Source: Morganella morganii
GTDB taxonomy: Bacteria > Pseudomonadota > Gammaproteobacteria > Enterobacterales > Enterobacteriaceae
Direction of reading: 5' to 3'
Assembly: GCF_019242955.1 (NCBI RefSeq)
Contig: NZ_CP066129.1
Location: 2,666,001 to 2,730,000, forward strand
Length of the DNA stretch: 64,000 bases
The notes beneath the pieces are model-generated. The model did no database searches. It was not told the DNA's origin and worked only from the letters and a program-made list of their open reading frames with translations. The translations under genes were made by a program, and so were the position numbers. Below, one piece after another: positions 24,668 through 31,299 of the stretch; the stretch's first letter is position 1; each line of letters begins with the position of its first letter.

Positions 24668-25123
24668 TCACCCTTTCTTGTGGTACTTAATGAATGCATA
24701 GATAAATGTCCTCCCTGTCGCCACAGTCCGATCCAACAGTTTTTTCAGTTGTTTTTCTTCTTCGCTGTCTACCTGCCCGTCTTCCAGTGATTTATCCATA
24801 AACACAGCCAGTGCCCCCTGATTAGCAGCTACCTTGCTATGCAGGCGAAATAATTCGGGCTCATCCAGATCATCCGGATTGATTCTTTCCACCAGCAGCA
24901 TTTCAGATTCTGTTGCAACATATTCGGCATACAGTTTCGTACCGGAGACTTCCTGCATCGTCATCAGGTCGTGGTGATCGAAGAACCGGCAGCCGTTCTT
25001 CTCATAAAATCGGTTATTGAACGACGTGGCAGACATACCAAGCGCACCGGCCATAACTTCGCGCCCACCATTAGTAGCGCTGCACATCTCTCTTACGACT
25101 TCTTTCAGTGATTCATTCTTCAT
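24668..25123 (-). CDS. CII-like transcriptional regulator (YmfL family)
   Basis: The 151-aa protein begins NESLKEVVREMCSATNGGREVMAGALGMSATSFNNRFYEKNG, a helix-turn-helix segment like that of YmfL of the e14 prophage and related CII-type regulators. It is the second gene of the rightward (minus-strand) early operon, after Cro, exactly the cII position. It would be expected to help establish lysogeny; the promoter it acts on was not identified. Confidence 0.82.
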   Translation of the reverse strand: MKNESLKEVVREMCSATNGGREVMAGALGMSATSFNNRFYEKNGCRFFDHHDLMTMQEVSGTKLYAEYVATESEMLLVERINPDDLDEPELFRLHSKVAANQGALAVFMDKSLEDGQVDSEEEKQLKKLLDRTVATGRTFIYAFIKYHKKG

Positions 25124-25161
25124 TGCCTACTCGCTTGCAGGTTGGGTTGTAGTTACCTGAG

Positions 25162-25407
25162 TCAGATGGTTTTGGTATCGTTTGGCAATCCATCCGACAC
25201 ATTTGGATAGAGATCCGGACGCAATTGGTTTGGCGTTATCACCCAGTTACCCAGTTCGCACAGGTGGATAACCCTTTCAGCCGGAACCTGGTTGTTCTTG
25301 ATCCAGTTAAATACAGACTGAGGTGATTTAAACCCGAACATCCGGGACACCGCTGATGGTGACCCCACCGCTTCAATTGCCTTTTCTGTAATGCTTTGTT
25401 GTTGCAT
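25162..25407 (-). CDS. Cro-like repressor (YdaS/P22 Cro type)
   Basis: This 81-aa protein has a helix-turn-helix around residues 10-35 (AIEAVGSPSAVSRMFGFKSPQSVFNWIKNNQVP), resembling P22 Cro and YdaS-type regulators. It is the first gene transcribed away from the CI gene, with GGAGG before the start. Its promoter has a perfect palindrome in the spacer, so CI, and probably Cro, should repress it. Confidence 0.86.
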   Translation of the reverse strand: MQQQSITEKAIEAVGSPSAVSRMFGFKSPQSVFNWIKNNQVPAERVIHLCELGNWVITPNQLRPDLYPNVSDGLPNDTKTI

Positions 25408-25433
25408 TCGCGCCTCCTGTTATCAATAAATTA

Positions 25434-25462
25434 ATACTACTTAAAGTAGATAATAAAGGCAA
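25434..25462 (-). promoter_or_regulatory. Early rightward promoter pR
   Basis: On the minus strand TTGCCT and TAGTAT are separated by 17 bases. The operator at 25437-25449 overlaps the spacer and -10, so bound repressor would block RNA polymerase. The start point would be ~20 bases before the Cro ribosome site. Confidence 0.6.
25437..25449. promoter_or_regulatory. CI/Cro operator, perfect 13-bp palindrome
   Basis: CTACTTAAAGTAG is a perfect inverted repeat about a central A. Related sites occur at 25503-25519 and 26242-26254, sharing CTAC(C/T)TN(A/T)(A/G)GTAG. The set brackets the CI gene in the manner of lambdoid OR and OL. Confidence 0.78.
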
Positions 25463-25470
25463 CTTATAAT
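25442..25470 (+). promoter_or_regulatory. Repressor maintenance promoter pRM
   Basis: A perfect TATAAT at 25465-25470 lies five bases before the CI ATG. The -35 (TAAAGT) is poor and overlaps the operator, as is usual for an activator-assisted pRM. The start point would fall at or within three bases of the ATG, so the message is probably leaderless, as for lambda cI. Confidence 0.6.
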
Positions 25471-25474
25471 AGAA

Positions 25475-26197
25475 ATGACAGTTTTGGATGTAATGGATAG
25501 ACTTCTACCTATGGTAGAAACTCCGAAATACAAAAGCTTTGCTGACCGACTGGTGCAGCGCATGACTGAAGCGGGGGTTGACGTTAAACAACTATCCGAG
25601 GGTGTAGGCGTTACGTATGAAATGGCGCGCCGGTATACCCTGGGATCTGCCAAGCCTCGTGACGACAAAATGGAGCGAGTGGCTGAAGTTGTTAAGTCGA
25701 CACCTGTGTATCTTGATTATGGTGTGCGAGCGGATGGAACGGTCGACAAGATGGCTACAGATACTGTTACAGTGAGGCAAATCGAGGCATTTGCATCCGC
25801 TGGGAATGGCTACATCAACAATCCCTTCCCGGAAGTGATCAGGTCAATCGAGATCCCGCAGGACCGCATCTATGAAATGTTTGGCCGCCGGACGCTTGAA
25901 GGTGTGGTCATTATCAATGCGGATGGTGACAGCATGACACCGACCCTGAACCCGAAGGATTTGCTGTTTATTGATACTAAAGTCGGACAGTTTACTGGCG
26001 ATGGTATCTATGTCTTTAATTTTGAAGGATCAACGTTCATCAAACGCCTACAAAAAGTTAAAGGCCGCAAACTGGCCGTTATATCCGACAATGACTTTTA
26101 TCCGCCTTTTCACATCGAAGAACATGAAATGCATGAATTATATTTCCACGGCAAACTATTGATTAGTATACCGATGAACATTAAATACTTCTCATAA
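25475..26197 (+). CDS. CI-type phage repressor (XRE HTH plus S24 peptidase)
   Basis: The 240-aa protein maintains lysogeny. Residues ~20-75 form an XRE helix-turn-helix (FADRLVQRMTEAGVDVKQLSEGVGVTYEMARRYTLG). The C-terminal half is a LexA/S24 self-cleavage domain with the scissile A109-G110, nucleophile S153 in GDSMTP and K190. It should therefore autodigest on RecA-ssDNA and the prophage should be SOS-inducible. The first ATG (25475) suits a leaderless transcript; a later ATG at 25511 lies inside a second operator palindrome. It is divergent from Cro and is followed by a strong terminator. Confidence 0.94.
   Translation: MTVLDVMDRLLPMVETPKYKSFADRLVQRMTEAGVDVKQLSEGVGVTYEMARRYTLGSAKPRDDKMERVAEVVKSTPVYLDYGVRADGTVDKMATDTVTVRQIEAFASAGNGYINNPFPEVIRSIEIPQDRIYEMFGRRTLEGVVIINADGDSMTPTLNPKDLLFIDTKVGQFTGDGIYVFNFEGSTFIKRLQKVKGRKLAVISDNDFYPPFHIEEHEMHELYFHGKLLISIPMNIKYFS
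25503..25519. promoter_or_regulatory. Second operator palindrome, inside the 5' end of the repressor gene
   Basis: TTCTACCTATGGTAGAA is a perfect 17-bp inverted repeat about TAT, related to the operator at 25437-25449. It lies 28 bases into the repressor reading frame, so bound protein could block elongation from pRM. Confidence 0.65.
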
Positions 26198-26205
26198 ATA
26201 CAGAA

Positions 26206-26228
26206 AACCAGCCTATGCTGGTTTTTTT
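26206..26228 (+). terminator. Terminator of the repressor gene
   Basis: AACCAGC and GCTGGTT pair around CTAT, followed by TTTTTT on the plus strand, nine bases past the repressor stop. Confidence 0.9.
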
Positions 26229-26241
26229 ACGCCCTCATTTT

Positions 26242-26283
26242 CTACTTTTAGTAGTTGACATCATCTACTTTTGGTTGCATTCT
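26242..26283 (+). promoter_or_regulatory. Leftward early promoter pL with operators
   Basis: CTACTTTTAGTAG (26242-26254) is a near-perfect operator and is followed at once by a consensus -35 TTGACA (26255-26260). A second operator half-site ATCTACTTTTGG lies in the spacer. The -10 is weak (CATTCT after 17 bases). It would drive the 69-aa gene and probably xis and int. The operator overlap fits repression by CI. Confidence 0.6.
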
Positions 26284-26311
26284 TGTTTTCAACGAAGACA
26301 GGAGATTAGCC

Positions 26312-26521
26312 ATGCAAACAGAACCTACCATCACCAGCAATATGTCCGCCGACGATGTCGCACTGTGGATCACCGAAAAAGCCCAGGCGCTTCAAAAGCT
26401 GCAATCACTACGTGCAGAACGTGACAGAGAGCTCCGCGACCACGAACGCACCATTAGTCGACTCGATGAAGATATCATCAAGTGGGAAGACCGCTGTGCT
26501 TTAACAGTACAACCGCAGTAA
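26312..26521 (+). CDS. 69-aa coiled-coil protein, first gene from pL
   Basis: The protein starts MQTEPTITSNMSADDVALWI and continues as a charged heptad-like helix (residues ~20-60, rich in Glu, Arg, Leu). AGGAG lies eight bases before the ATG at 26312. It is in the place of lambda's early leftward genes (N, kil, gam region), but no motif identifies it. It is not an N-type arginine-rich antiterminator by appearance. Confidence 0.68.
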   Translation: MQTEPTITSNMSADDVALWITEKAQALQKLQSLRAERDRELRDHERTISRLDEDIIKWEDRCALTVQPQ

Positions 26522-26643
26522 CGGCTGCGTATCTGAATAACGGTGTGAAGAGTAAACGACCCCATAACAATAACCATGCAATACCATTAGTGGCCGTGCA
26601 TACCACAGTACATTCCACCAGCCGGCCGCCATTTTTTACAAAC

Positions 26644-26707
26644 ATAAGTCCACCGGCATAAATCGTCCTGCCGGATAGATACCTTGCCTGACCGCTGGTG
26701 GACTTAT
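26644..26707 (+). repeat. Nested inverted repeat upstream of xis
   Basis: ATAAGTCCACC (26644-26654) is the exact inverse of GGTGGACTTAT (26697-26707). Inside it CCGGCA (26653-26658) pairs with TGCCGG (26669-26674). The outer right arm runs into TTTTTG, so the structure may act as a terminator or a structured RNA. The 292-bp stretch 26522-26813 has no other feature I can support. Confidence 0.55.
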
Positions 26708-26813
26708 TTTTGTGAATAATAAAAAAGAAATAACCATCATTCCAACACCAGGGAATTAATTACTTATAAAAAGTAACGGCTTTTTATTATCTAAATTGTG
26801 TGGAGAGAAAACT

Positions 26814-27065
26814 ATGTCAAGAATGGTAGATCTTGAAGCGTGGGCAGAACATGAGTTTGGTGATGAGGCTCCGAGCAGGCGAACATTATATAAATATGCG
26901 AAATCTCACATGATGGTACCACCAGCTTTAAAAGTCGGTAAAAAATGGATGGTAGATCGTGACGCACGTTATGTCGGAATTATTTCAAAACCTCAATTAC
27001 CGGGCAATTCTGGCGATATGTTAAGAAGGATTTTGTCTGATGGCTGCGAGACCACGCTCTCATAA
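26814..27065 (+). CDS. xis: Excisionase (lambda/phage 21 Xis family)
   Basis: The protein starts MSRMVDLEAWAEHEFGDEAPSRRTLYKYAK and continues with MMVPPALKVGKKWMVDRDARYVG, the Phage_Xis pattern with a winged-helix DNA-binding core. Xis bends the attachment site and turns the integrase toward excision. The ATG at 26814 has GGAGAG upstream and is preferred over an earlier in-frame start at 26796. The gene overlaps the start of int by 26 bases, as in lambda. Confidence 0.93.
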   Translation: MSRMVDLEAWAEHEFGDEAPSRRTLYKYAKSHMMVPPALKVGKKWMVDRDARYVGIISKPQLPGNSGDMLRRILSDGCETTLS

Positions 27066-28173
27066 TATTATTGTCCCTAATTTGTACTGCAAACTTGATA
27101 AGCGAAACAACAAGACATACTGGCAGTACAAACATCCGTTGACAGGTAAATTTCACAGCCTGGGTACCGATGAGAAAGAAGCAAAGGAAGTCGCTATTCA
27201 GGCAAATATGATAATTGCTGAACAACAAACAAAACAAATACTGAGTATCAATGATCGCCTGTCAGGAATTAAAAACGCCAGACACGGGATCAGTGTCAGC
27301 GTGTGGCTTGATAAATATCTGGAAATTCAGAACGAACGAGTACGTGAAGGTGAACTAAAACCTAATTCACTGAAGCAGAAAAACAAACCGGTAAATTTAT
27401 TCCGGGAACACTGCGGCATGCTGAAACTTAAAGATATTACTGCATTGGAAATAGCTGAAATCACAAATCAGGTTAAAGCGGCCGGCCATAACCGAATGGC
27501 TCAGGTTGTCAGAATGGTGCTGATCGACGTATTCAAAGAAGCCCAGCATGCAGGCCATGTTCCTCCGGGATATAACCCGGCGCAGGCAACCAAACAACCA
27601 CGAAACAGAATAAAACGCGAACGGCTTTCACTGGAAGAATGGCAGGCGATATTCAGCCAGGCGGAGCATTACCCACACTATCTCAGATGCGGAATGCTGT
27701 TGGCTGTCGTAACGGGACAGCGCTTGGGAGATATTTCTGATATGAAGTTTTCGGATGTATGGGACGACATGCTCCACATTGAGCAGGAAAAGACCGGCGT
27801 AAAATTGGCTATCCCCCTCTCACTGAGATGCCAGGCGATAGGTATGTCATTACGCGAAGTGATTGCTTTCTGCCGGGATCGTGTTGTCAGTAAATACCTG
27901 GTTCATTATCAGCACACCACATCACAGGCGCAAAAAGGAGAAAAAGTAACAGCCAATACCCTGACTACAACTTTCCGGAAAGCGAGGGATAAATGCGGAA
28001 TAAAATGGGATGAAGGTGCAGCACCAACTTTTCATGAAATGCGGTCATTATCTGAACGTTTATATCGACAACAGGGAATTAACACCAAAAATCTGTTGGG
28101 TCATAAAAACCAGCAACAAACCGATAAATATCATGACGATCGTGGCAAAGATTGGATAAGAGTGTTGATATAA
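27040..28173 (+). CDS. int: Tyrosine site-specific integrase (lambda family, icd-type)
   Basis: The 377-aa enzyme has an N-terminal arm-binding domain, a core-binding domain (~residues 85-175) and a catalytic domain. Its active-site set is complete: R228 (TGQRLGD), K251, H332-x2-R335 (HEMR), H355 (LLGHK) and Y364 (DKYHDDRG). The C-terminal phrasing matches lambda-type integrases such as those of phage 21 and e14, which use icd. The nearest chromosomal gene is icd, which supports that target. About 3.1 kb of cargo separates it from icd, much more than usual. Confidence 0.95.
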   Translation: MAARPRSHNIIVPNLYCKLDKRNNKTYWQYKHPLTGKFHSLGTDEKEAKEVAIQANMIIAEQQTKQILSINDRLSGIKNARHGISVSVWLDKYLEIQNERVREGELKPNSLKQKNKPVNLFREHCGMLKLKDITALEIAEITNQVKAAGHNRMAQVVRMVLIDVFKEAQHAGHVPPGYNPAQATKQPRNRIKRERLSLEEWQAIFSQAEHYPHYLRCGMLLAVVTGQRLGDISDMKFSDVWDDMLHIEQEKTGVKLAIPLSLRCQAIGMSLREVIAFCRDRVVSKYLVHYQHTTSQAQKGEKVTANTLTTTFRKARDKCGIKWDEGAAPTFHEMRSLSERLYRQQGINTKNLLGHKNQQQTDKYHDDRGKDWIRVLI

Positions 28174-28221
28174 TATTTTTCTGACCCATAGTTTAGTTCA
28201 TATATCTGCCTTTCAAATTGT

Positions 28222-28452
28222 ATGTCAGCGTTGTGCCAGAAACGGACGGACATTGCTGACATCAAAAAGTGTTGATCAACTGGGAACAGGTTAGTCAGTA
28301 GGTGATGGGAGTGAGTTGTCAGAAGTTGTTACCCGCCATCACCTTAAGCGAGGATTCTTGACTGTACGCGCTCTAAGATACAGTTGCTTCATTCAATGGG
28401 CTACCATACTTGAATTTTAAAATTATTACCTTTAGAAGGTATATTTTAAAAT
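28222..28452 (+). other. Hairpin-rich leader upstream of the reverse transcriptase, possible ncRNA
   Basis: The intergenic stretch 28174-28604 codes for nothing longer than a few residues but is rich in inverted repeats. ATGTCAGC/GCTGACAT pair (28222-28229 with 28255-28262). AGGTGATGG/CCATCACCT pair (28300-28308 with 28336-28344). ACTGTA/TACAGT pair (28361-28366 with 28379-28384). A long AT hairpin spans 28414-28452, with TACCTT/AAGGTA at the tip and TTTTAAAA arms. Several defence reverse transcriptases use an RNA encoded just upstream, so this could be template or scaffold RNA. No promoter can be called firmly. Confidence 0.45.
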
Positions 28453-28557
28453 AATTCATAAGGTAAATTATTATCATTGATAACAATCAAAGTATCTGAC
28501 GTTGTATCGGATTGTAGTCAGGAAAAGGAGTTTTTAGTTTCAAGGAGAATAAGTAAC

Positions 28558-28602
28558 TTGCCTAATTATGAATCTTGTCATAATTTAACTTGTTATATCT
28601 GA
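28558..28602 (+). CDS. Possible 14-codon leader peptide before the reverse transcriptase
   Basis: A TTG-initiated frame (M-P-N-Y-E-S-C-H-N-L-T-C-Y-I) has AAGGAG ten bases upstream and ends TGA two bases before the reverse transcriptase ATG at 28605. That ATG has no ribosome site of its own. Coupled translation from a leader would explain how the reverse transcriptase is started. It may also be chance. Confidence 0.3.
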   Translation: MPNYESCHNLTCYI

Positions 28603-28604
28603 AT

Positions 28605-30272
28605 ATGAATGCATTTAATGAGTCGGTGGGGATGATGAATACAGTGAAACTTGAACACTTTATAAGAGCCATTGAAGATGTTGGCGCTCACGGCGACAAT
28701 GACATGTTGCCTTTTGATATCGATACCGTTTTCATTTCAGAGTCAAAAACACAGATAGCAAATATAGCTTTTGATTTCTTTAAAAGACTTGAAAAAGATG
28801 GTAAAAAGAATGCAAGAAATTCATTGAATGAAATTCAAGTTTACTCGGAGAGATTGCTTTCGCCAACTGGTGCTAGCGGCTTTAGAATTTCAACAAAGAT
28901 ACATCCATTTTGGAATATATATCTTAATGGTCTGGCTATCGCGATTGCAGAAATAAATGAATCAAAAAGAAATCCAAATGCACACTCATATCGTTACATA
29001 GAAACTGGTGAGAACCTATTTGATAGAGACAAGTCATGGAGGGCATATAAAGAAGCAACAATTAATGATCCAGAATTAATTAATGACGAGGCTGTTGTTA
29101 TCCAAACAGATATATCAAATTTTTACGAGCATATTTATCATCATCGTATCGAAAATTGTATTAATGATTTATTTGGTGAAGGTTCTACAGTTGCAACTCA
29201 AATAGATAGATTGTTAAGTCAGTTGTCAGCTGGTAGATCATTTGGCTTACCAGTCGGAGGGCAATGTTCAAGAGTATTAGCCGAGTTGCTAATGACCTCA
29301 GTTGACCAACTTTTGACATCATCAAAACTTAAGTGGCATAGGTATGTAGATGATTTTACCATTATTTCCAGTAATCAAGCTGAAGCGTATCGTGCTATTT
29401 CAATTCTGTCGAACGCTTTGGCAGATTATGGACTGTCATTAAACAGAACTAAAACAACAATTTTAAAAGCCCAACACTATAAAAACTTTGTTTATACACA
29501 ATTGTTTGTTGATGATGATAAATCTAGTAAACTCAAAAAAATTGACTTACATTTTGACCCCTATTCAGACAATCCTGTTTCTGATTATGATGAACTAGTT
29601 GAAACTGTCGAGAAACTAAATGTACAATCCTTACTTAATTTAGAGATCCATAAAAGTCAGCCAGACACTTTTTTAGTTAATCAAATAAGTAGAACATTGA
29701 AATTTCATGAGCCAGATTTAGCATTACAGTTATGTAAGACATTACTCTCTTCAGAAAATTTACATTCCTTTAGAAGTTCATTTTCTACAATTATTAAAGG
29801 TGTGATTTCTATTAGGAATGATGAACAGTATTCTTCTATCTATCAAGAGCTTGATAGGATGGTAGATGATATTGTTGTGCACTCTGAGCATCTACTGCTA
29901 CCAGAAGCGAACTGTTTGCATTATTTACGTTCTCTCAGAGTAGTTCGAACAAATAATCGAGCTGCCTACGTTCATAGTTTATTAAATGAAAGCTCATCTG
30001 AAACAATTAAAAGAGCGTGTCTTGATTGTATAAGAAATTGGAAAGATAGACCTTCATTCATTTCTGAGAGAAATAAGTGGTCAAAATTGACACCGGAAGT
30101 ACAAAGAATACTTTGGCTCGCATCATATAAATTTAGTGATGATGGAAAGCATTTTAGGGACCAAGTAATAAAATCAATACCTAACTCTTGGTCATTAGGA
30201 ATTGAACAGAAAGGAAAAGCATCATTTTGTGAAATATTTATTAATTGGTGCAAAGGGGCTGAGAATAAATGA
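28605..30272 (+). CDS. Reverse transcriptase of the UG/Abi (defence) type with helical C-terminus
   Basis: The 555-aa protein has the reverse-transcriptase palm motifs: A with D169 (QTDISNFYEHIY), B (GRSFGLPVGGQCSRVLAE), C with Y247-VDD (D249, D250) and D (LSLNRTKT). Motif B and the RYVDDF box are of the 'unknown group'/Abi class rather than group II introns. The retron signatures NAxxH and VTG are absent. Residues ~310-555 are all-helical repeats, like the alpha-repeat domains of Abi-type enzymes. The gene is AT-rich and overlaps a nuclease-like gene by four bases. An ATG at 28632 or 28635 after GGTGGGG is an alternative start. An anti-phage role is inferred from class and position. Confidence 0.88.
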   Translation: MNAFNESVGMMNTVKLEHFIRAIEDVGAHGDNDMLPFDIDTVFISESKTQIANIAFDFFKRLEKDGKKNARNSLNEIQVYSERLLSPTGASGFRISTKIHPFWNIYLNGLAIAIAEINESKRNPNAHSYRYIETGENLFDRDKSWRAYKEATINDPELINDEAVVIQTDISNFYEHIYHHRIENCINDLFGEGSTVATQIDRLLSQLSAGRSFGLPVGGQCSRVLAELLMTSVDQLLTSSKLKWHRYVDDFTIISSNQAEAYRAISILSNALADYGLSLNRTKTTILKAQHYKNFVYTQLFVDDDKSSKLKKIDLHFDPYSDNPVSDYDELVETVEKLNVQSLLNLEIHKSQPDTFLVNQISRTLKFHEPDLALQLCKTLLSSENLHSFRSSFSTIIKGVISIRNDEQYSSIYQELDRMVDDIVVHSEHLLLPEANCLHYLRSLRVVRTNNRAAYVHSLLNESSSETIKRACLDCIRNWKDRPSFISERNKWSKLTPEVQRILWLASYKFSDDGKHFRDQVIKSIPNSWSLGIEQKGKASFCEIFINWCKGAENK

Positions 30273-31024
30273 GATTTTTAAGGTTACCTGTCAAAGATCC
30301 CAGAACTGTAGCGCGAGATATTCCCGGTATCTGTGATTTGTTATTTCCACAATTGTTACCGGCAATCGTTGCACATCTCAATCGCGAGGCACAACCTATA
30401 CCCGGTTGTACGATTATTGATGAAAGTATGTTGGTAGGAATAGATACAAATGCAGCTATGCTATTTGAAGTTGCTTATGTAAGAGCAGAGCAAATGCTTG
30501 AAGAAAAGAATAAAGATTGGAATGAGTGTTTGTCTATCGCCTCGAGTCGGCAATCAAGGTATTTTGATGCAGTTTTACCTGATAATTTATCAGATATTGA
30601 GATTGAAATAGCTAACAAAACCGCTACTAATCTAACAAAATCACTAAGATATTTGAGTAATGAATGGAGTGATAGTAATGTAATTAGGTCTCCCATCATT
30701 CCTGGATTTCAATGGATAGCACAAGGTCAAGGAGATTTTTCAATCGGCCAGCGGCTGATCGAAGTAAAATGTACAAATAGAAATTTTTCGTCTTCTGATT
30801 ACCGGCAGATTTTAATTTACTGGCTATTGAGTTTCTTATCATCAATTGAGGGTGGTGCGGATGAATGGAAGACAGGTGTTCTATTGAACCCTAGAGCAAA
30901 TAAATACATTGAAATTGATTTCAATGAATTAGTTAGCATAACAGCTTCTGGAAGAACTAAGTTAGAGTTGTTGGAGTTGTTTTCGTCAATTGTGGGTGAT
31001 TATGCATACAAATTAGGGGAGTGA
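30269..31024 (+). CDS. PD-(D/E)XK nuclease-like partner of the reverse transcriptase
   Basis: The 251-aa protein starts in an ATGA overlap with the reverse transcriptase, implying one coupled operon. Residues 150-185 show a PD-(D/E)XK core: G-x-GD (D156), eight residues, then E165-V-K167 in RLIEVKCT, followed by a helix with YRQILIYW, where Q is typical of the QxxxY type. The N-terminal 140 residues are helical and unassigned. The likely role is a DNA or RNA nuclease effector triggered or guided by the reverse transcriptase product; that is inference. No other recognisable domain is present. Confidence 0.78.
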   Translation: MRFLRLPVKDPRTVARDIPGICDLLFPQLLPAIVAHLNREAQPIPGCTIIDESMLVGIDTNAAMLFEVAYVRAEQMLEEKNKDWNECLSIASSRQSRYFDAVLPDNLSDIEIEIANKTATNLTKSLRYLSNEWSDSNVIRSPIIPGFQWIAQGQGDFSIGQRLIEVKCTNRNFSSSDYRQILIYWLLSFLSSIEGGADEWKTGVLLNPRANKYIEIDFNELVSITASGRTKLELLELFSSIVGDYAYKLGE

Positions 31025-31195
31025 ATCTACGAAATGAGCATAAGTGCAATGCCTTCACAGTCTGTAGTGGATGGCTAAATTTAGCCACTTTAATAGATAT
31101 GCTAATTTCTTCTCCTCACTCAAAGCAGCCTTGCTTACTTAAAACCTCACTCATCTTAATCTTAAACACACCAAAAACCGTACAAATTTTATACC

Positions 31196-31229
31196 GTTTT
31201 GGGGAGGAGTTTTGGGGAGGTTTTGGGGA
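31196..31229. repeat. Three tandem TTTTGGGGA repeats, possible integrase arm sites
   Basis: GTTTTGGGGAGG occurs at 31196-31207 and 31209-31220, followed by TTTTGGGGAAG from 31221. An inverted relative, CCAAAAACCG, lies at 31171-31180. Short direct repeats between an integrase and its core site usually mark arm-type integrase binding sites. Three G4 runs also give some quadruplex potential. The 275-bp stretch 31025-31299 holds no convincing gene. Confidence 0.5.
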
Positions 31230-31244
31230 AGATTTTCAGTGGTT

Positions 31245-31277
31245 AAAAAAAAGAACGGGAACTAATAAGTTCCCGTT
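31245..31277 (-). terminator. Terminator of icd
   Basis: On the minus strand AACGGGAACT and AGTTCCCGTT form a perfect ten-pair stem around TATT, then C and eight T. It lies 22 bases after the icd stop codon. Confidence 0.9.
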
Positions 31278-31299
31278 AATTATTTCACTGTAAACTTAA

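Larger units (their letters stand above)
1..31299. mobile_element. Lambdoid (lambda/HK97-type siphovirus) prophage, right-hand part
   Basis: The window opens inside the tail-tip gene of a prophage and continues to the 3' end of icd. The modules are in lambdoid order: tail, head, terminase, lysis, Q, replication, immunity, xis, int. The integrase sits on the icd side, and phage 21 and e14 of E. coli are known to integrate within the 3' end of icd. The right boundary (attL) is therefore probably inside the last ~165 bp of icd, whose end would then be phage-supplied; this is inference because the other end is not in the window. No structural gene looks broken, so it may be inducible. AT-rich accessory genes are at 2121-2702, 16587-17165 and 28605-31024. 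Confidence 0.93.

Noticed and set aside
28174-30272. A retron (msr-msd plus reverse transcriptase)
   Set aside because: The enzyme lacks the retron NAxxH and VTG signatures, is much longer than retron enzymes, and the leader has no pair of long terminal repeats flanking an msd-type hairpin with a branching G that I could place.
31021-31293. 90-codon plus-strand frame after the nuclease gene
   Set aside because: It starts with GTG, crosses the TTTTGGGGA repeats and the icd terminator hairpin, and has no recognisable features.
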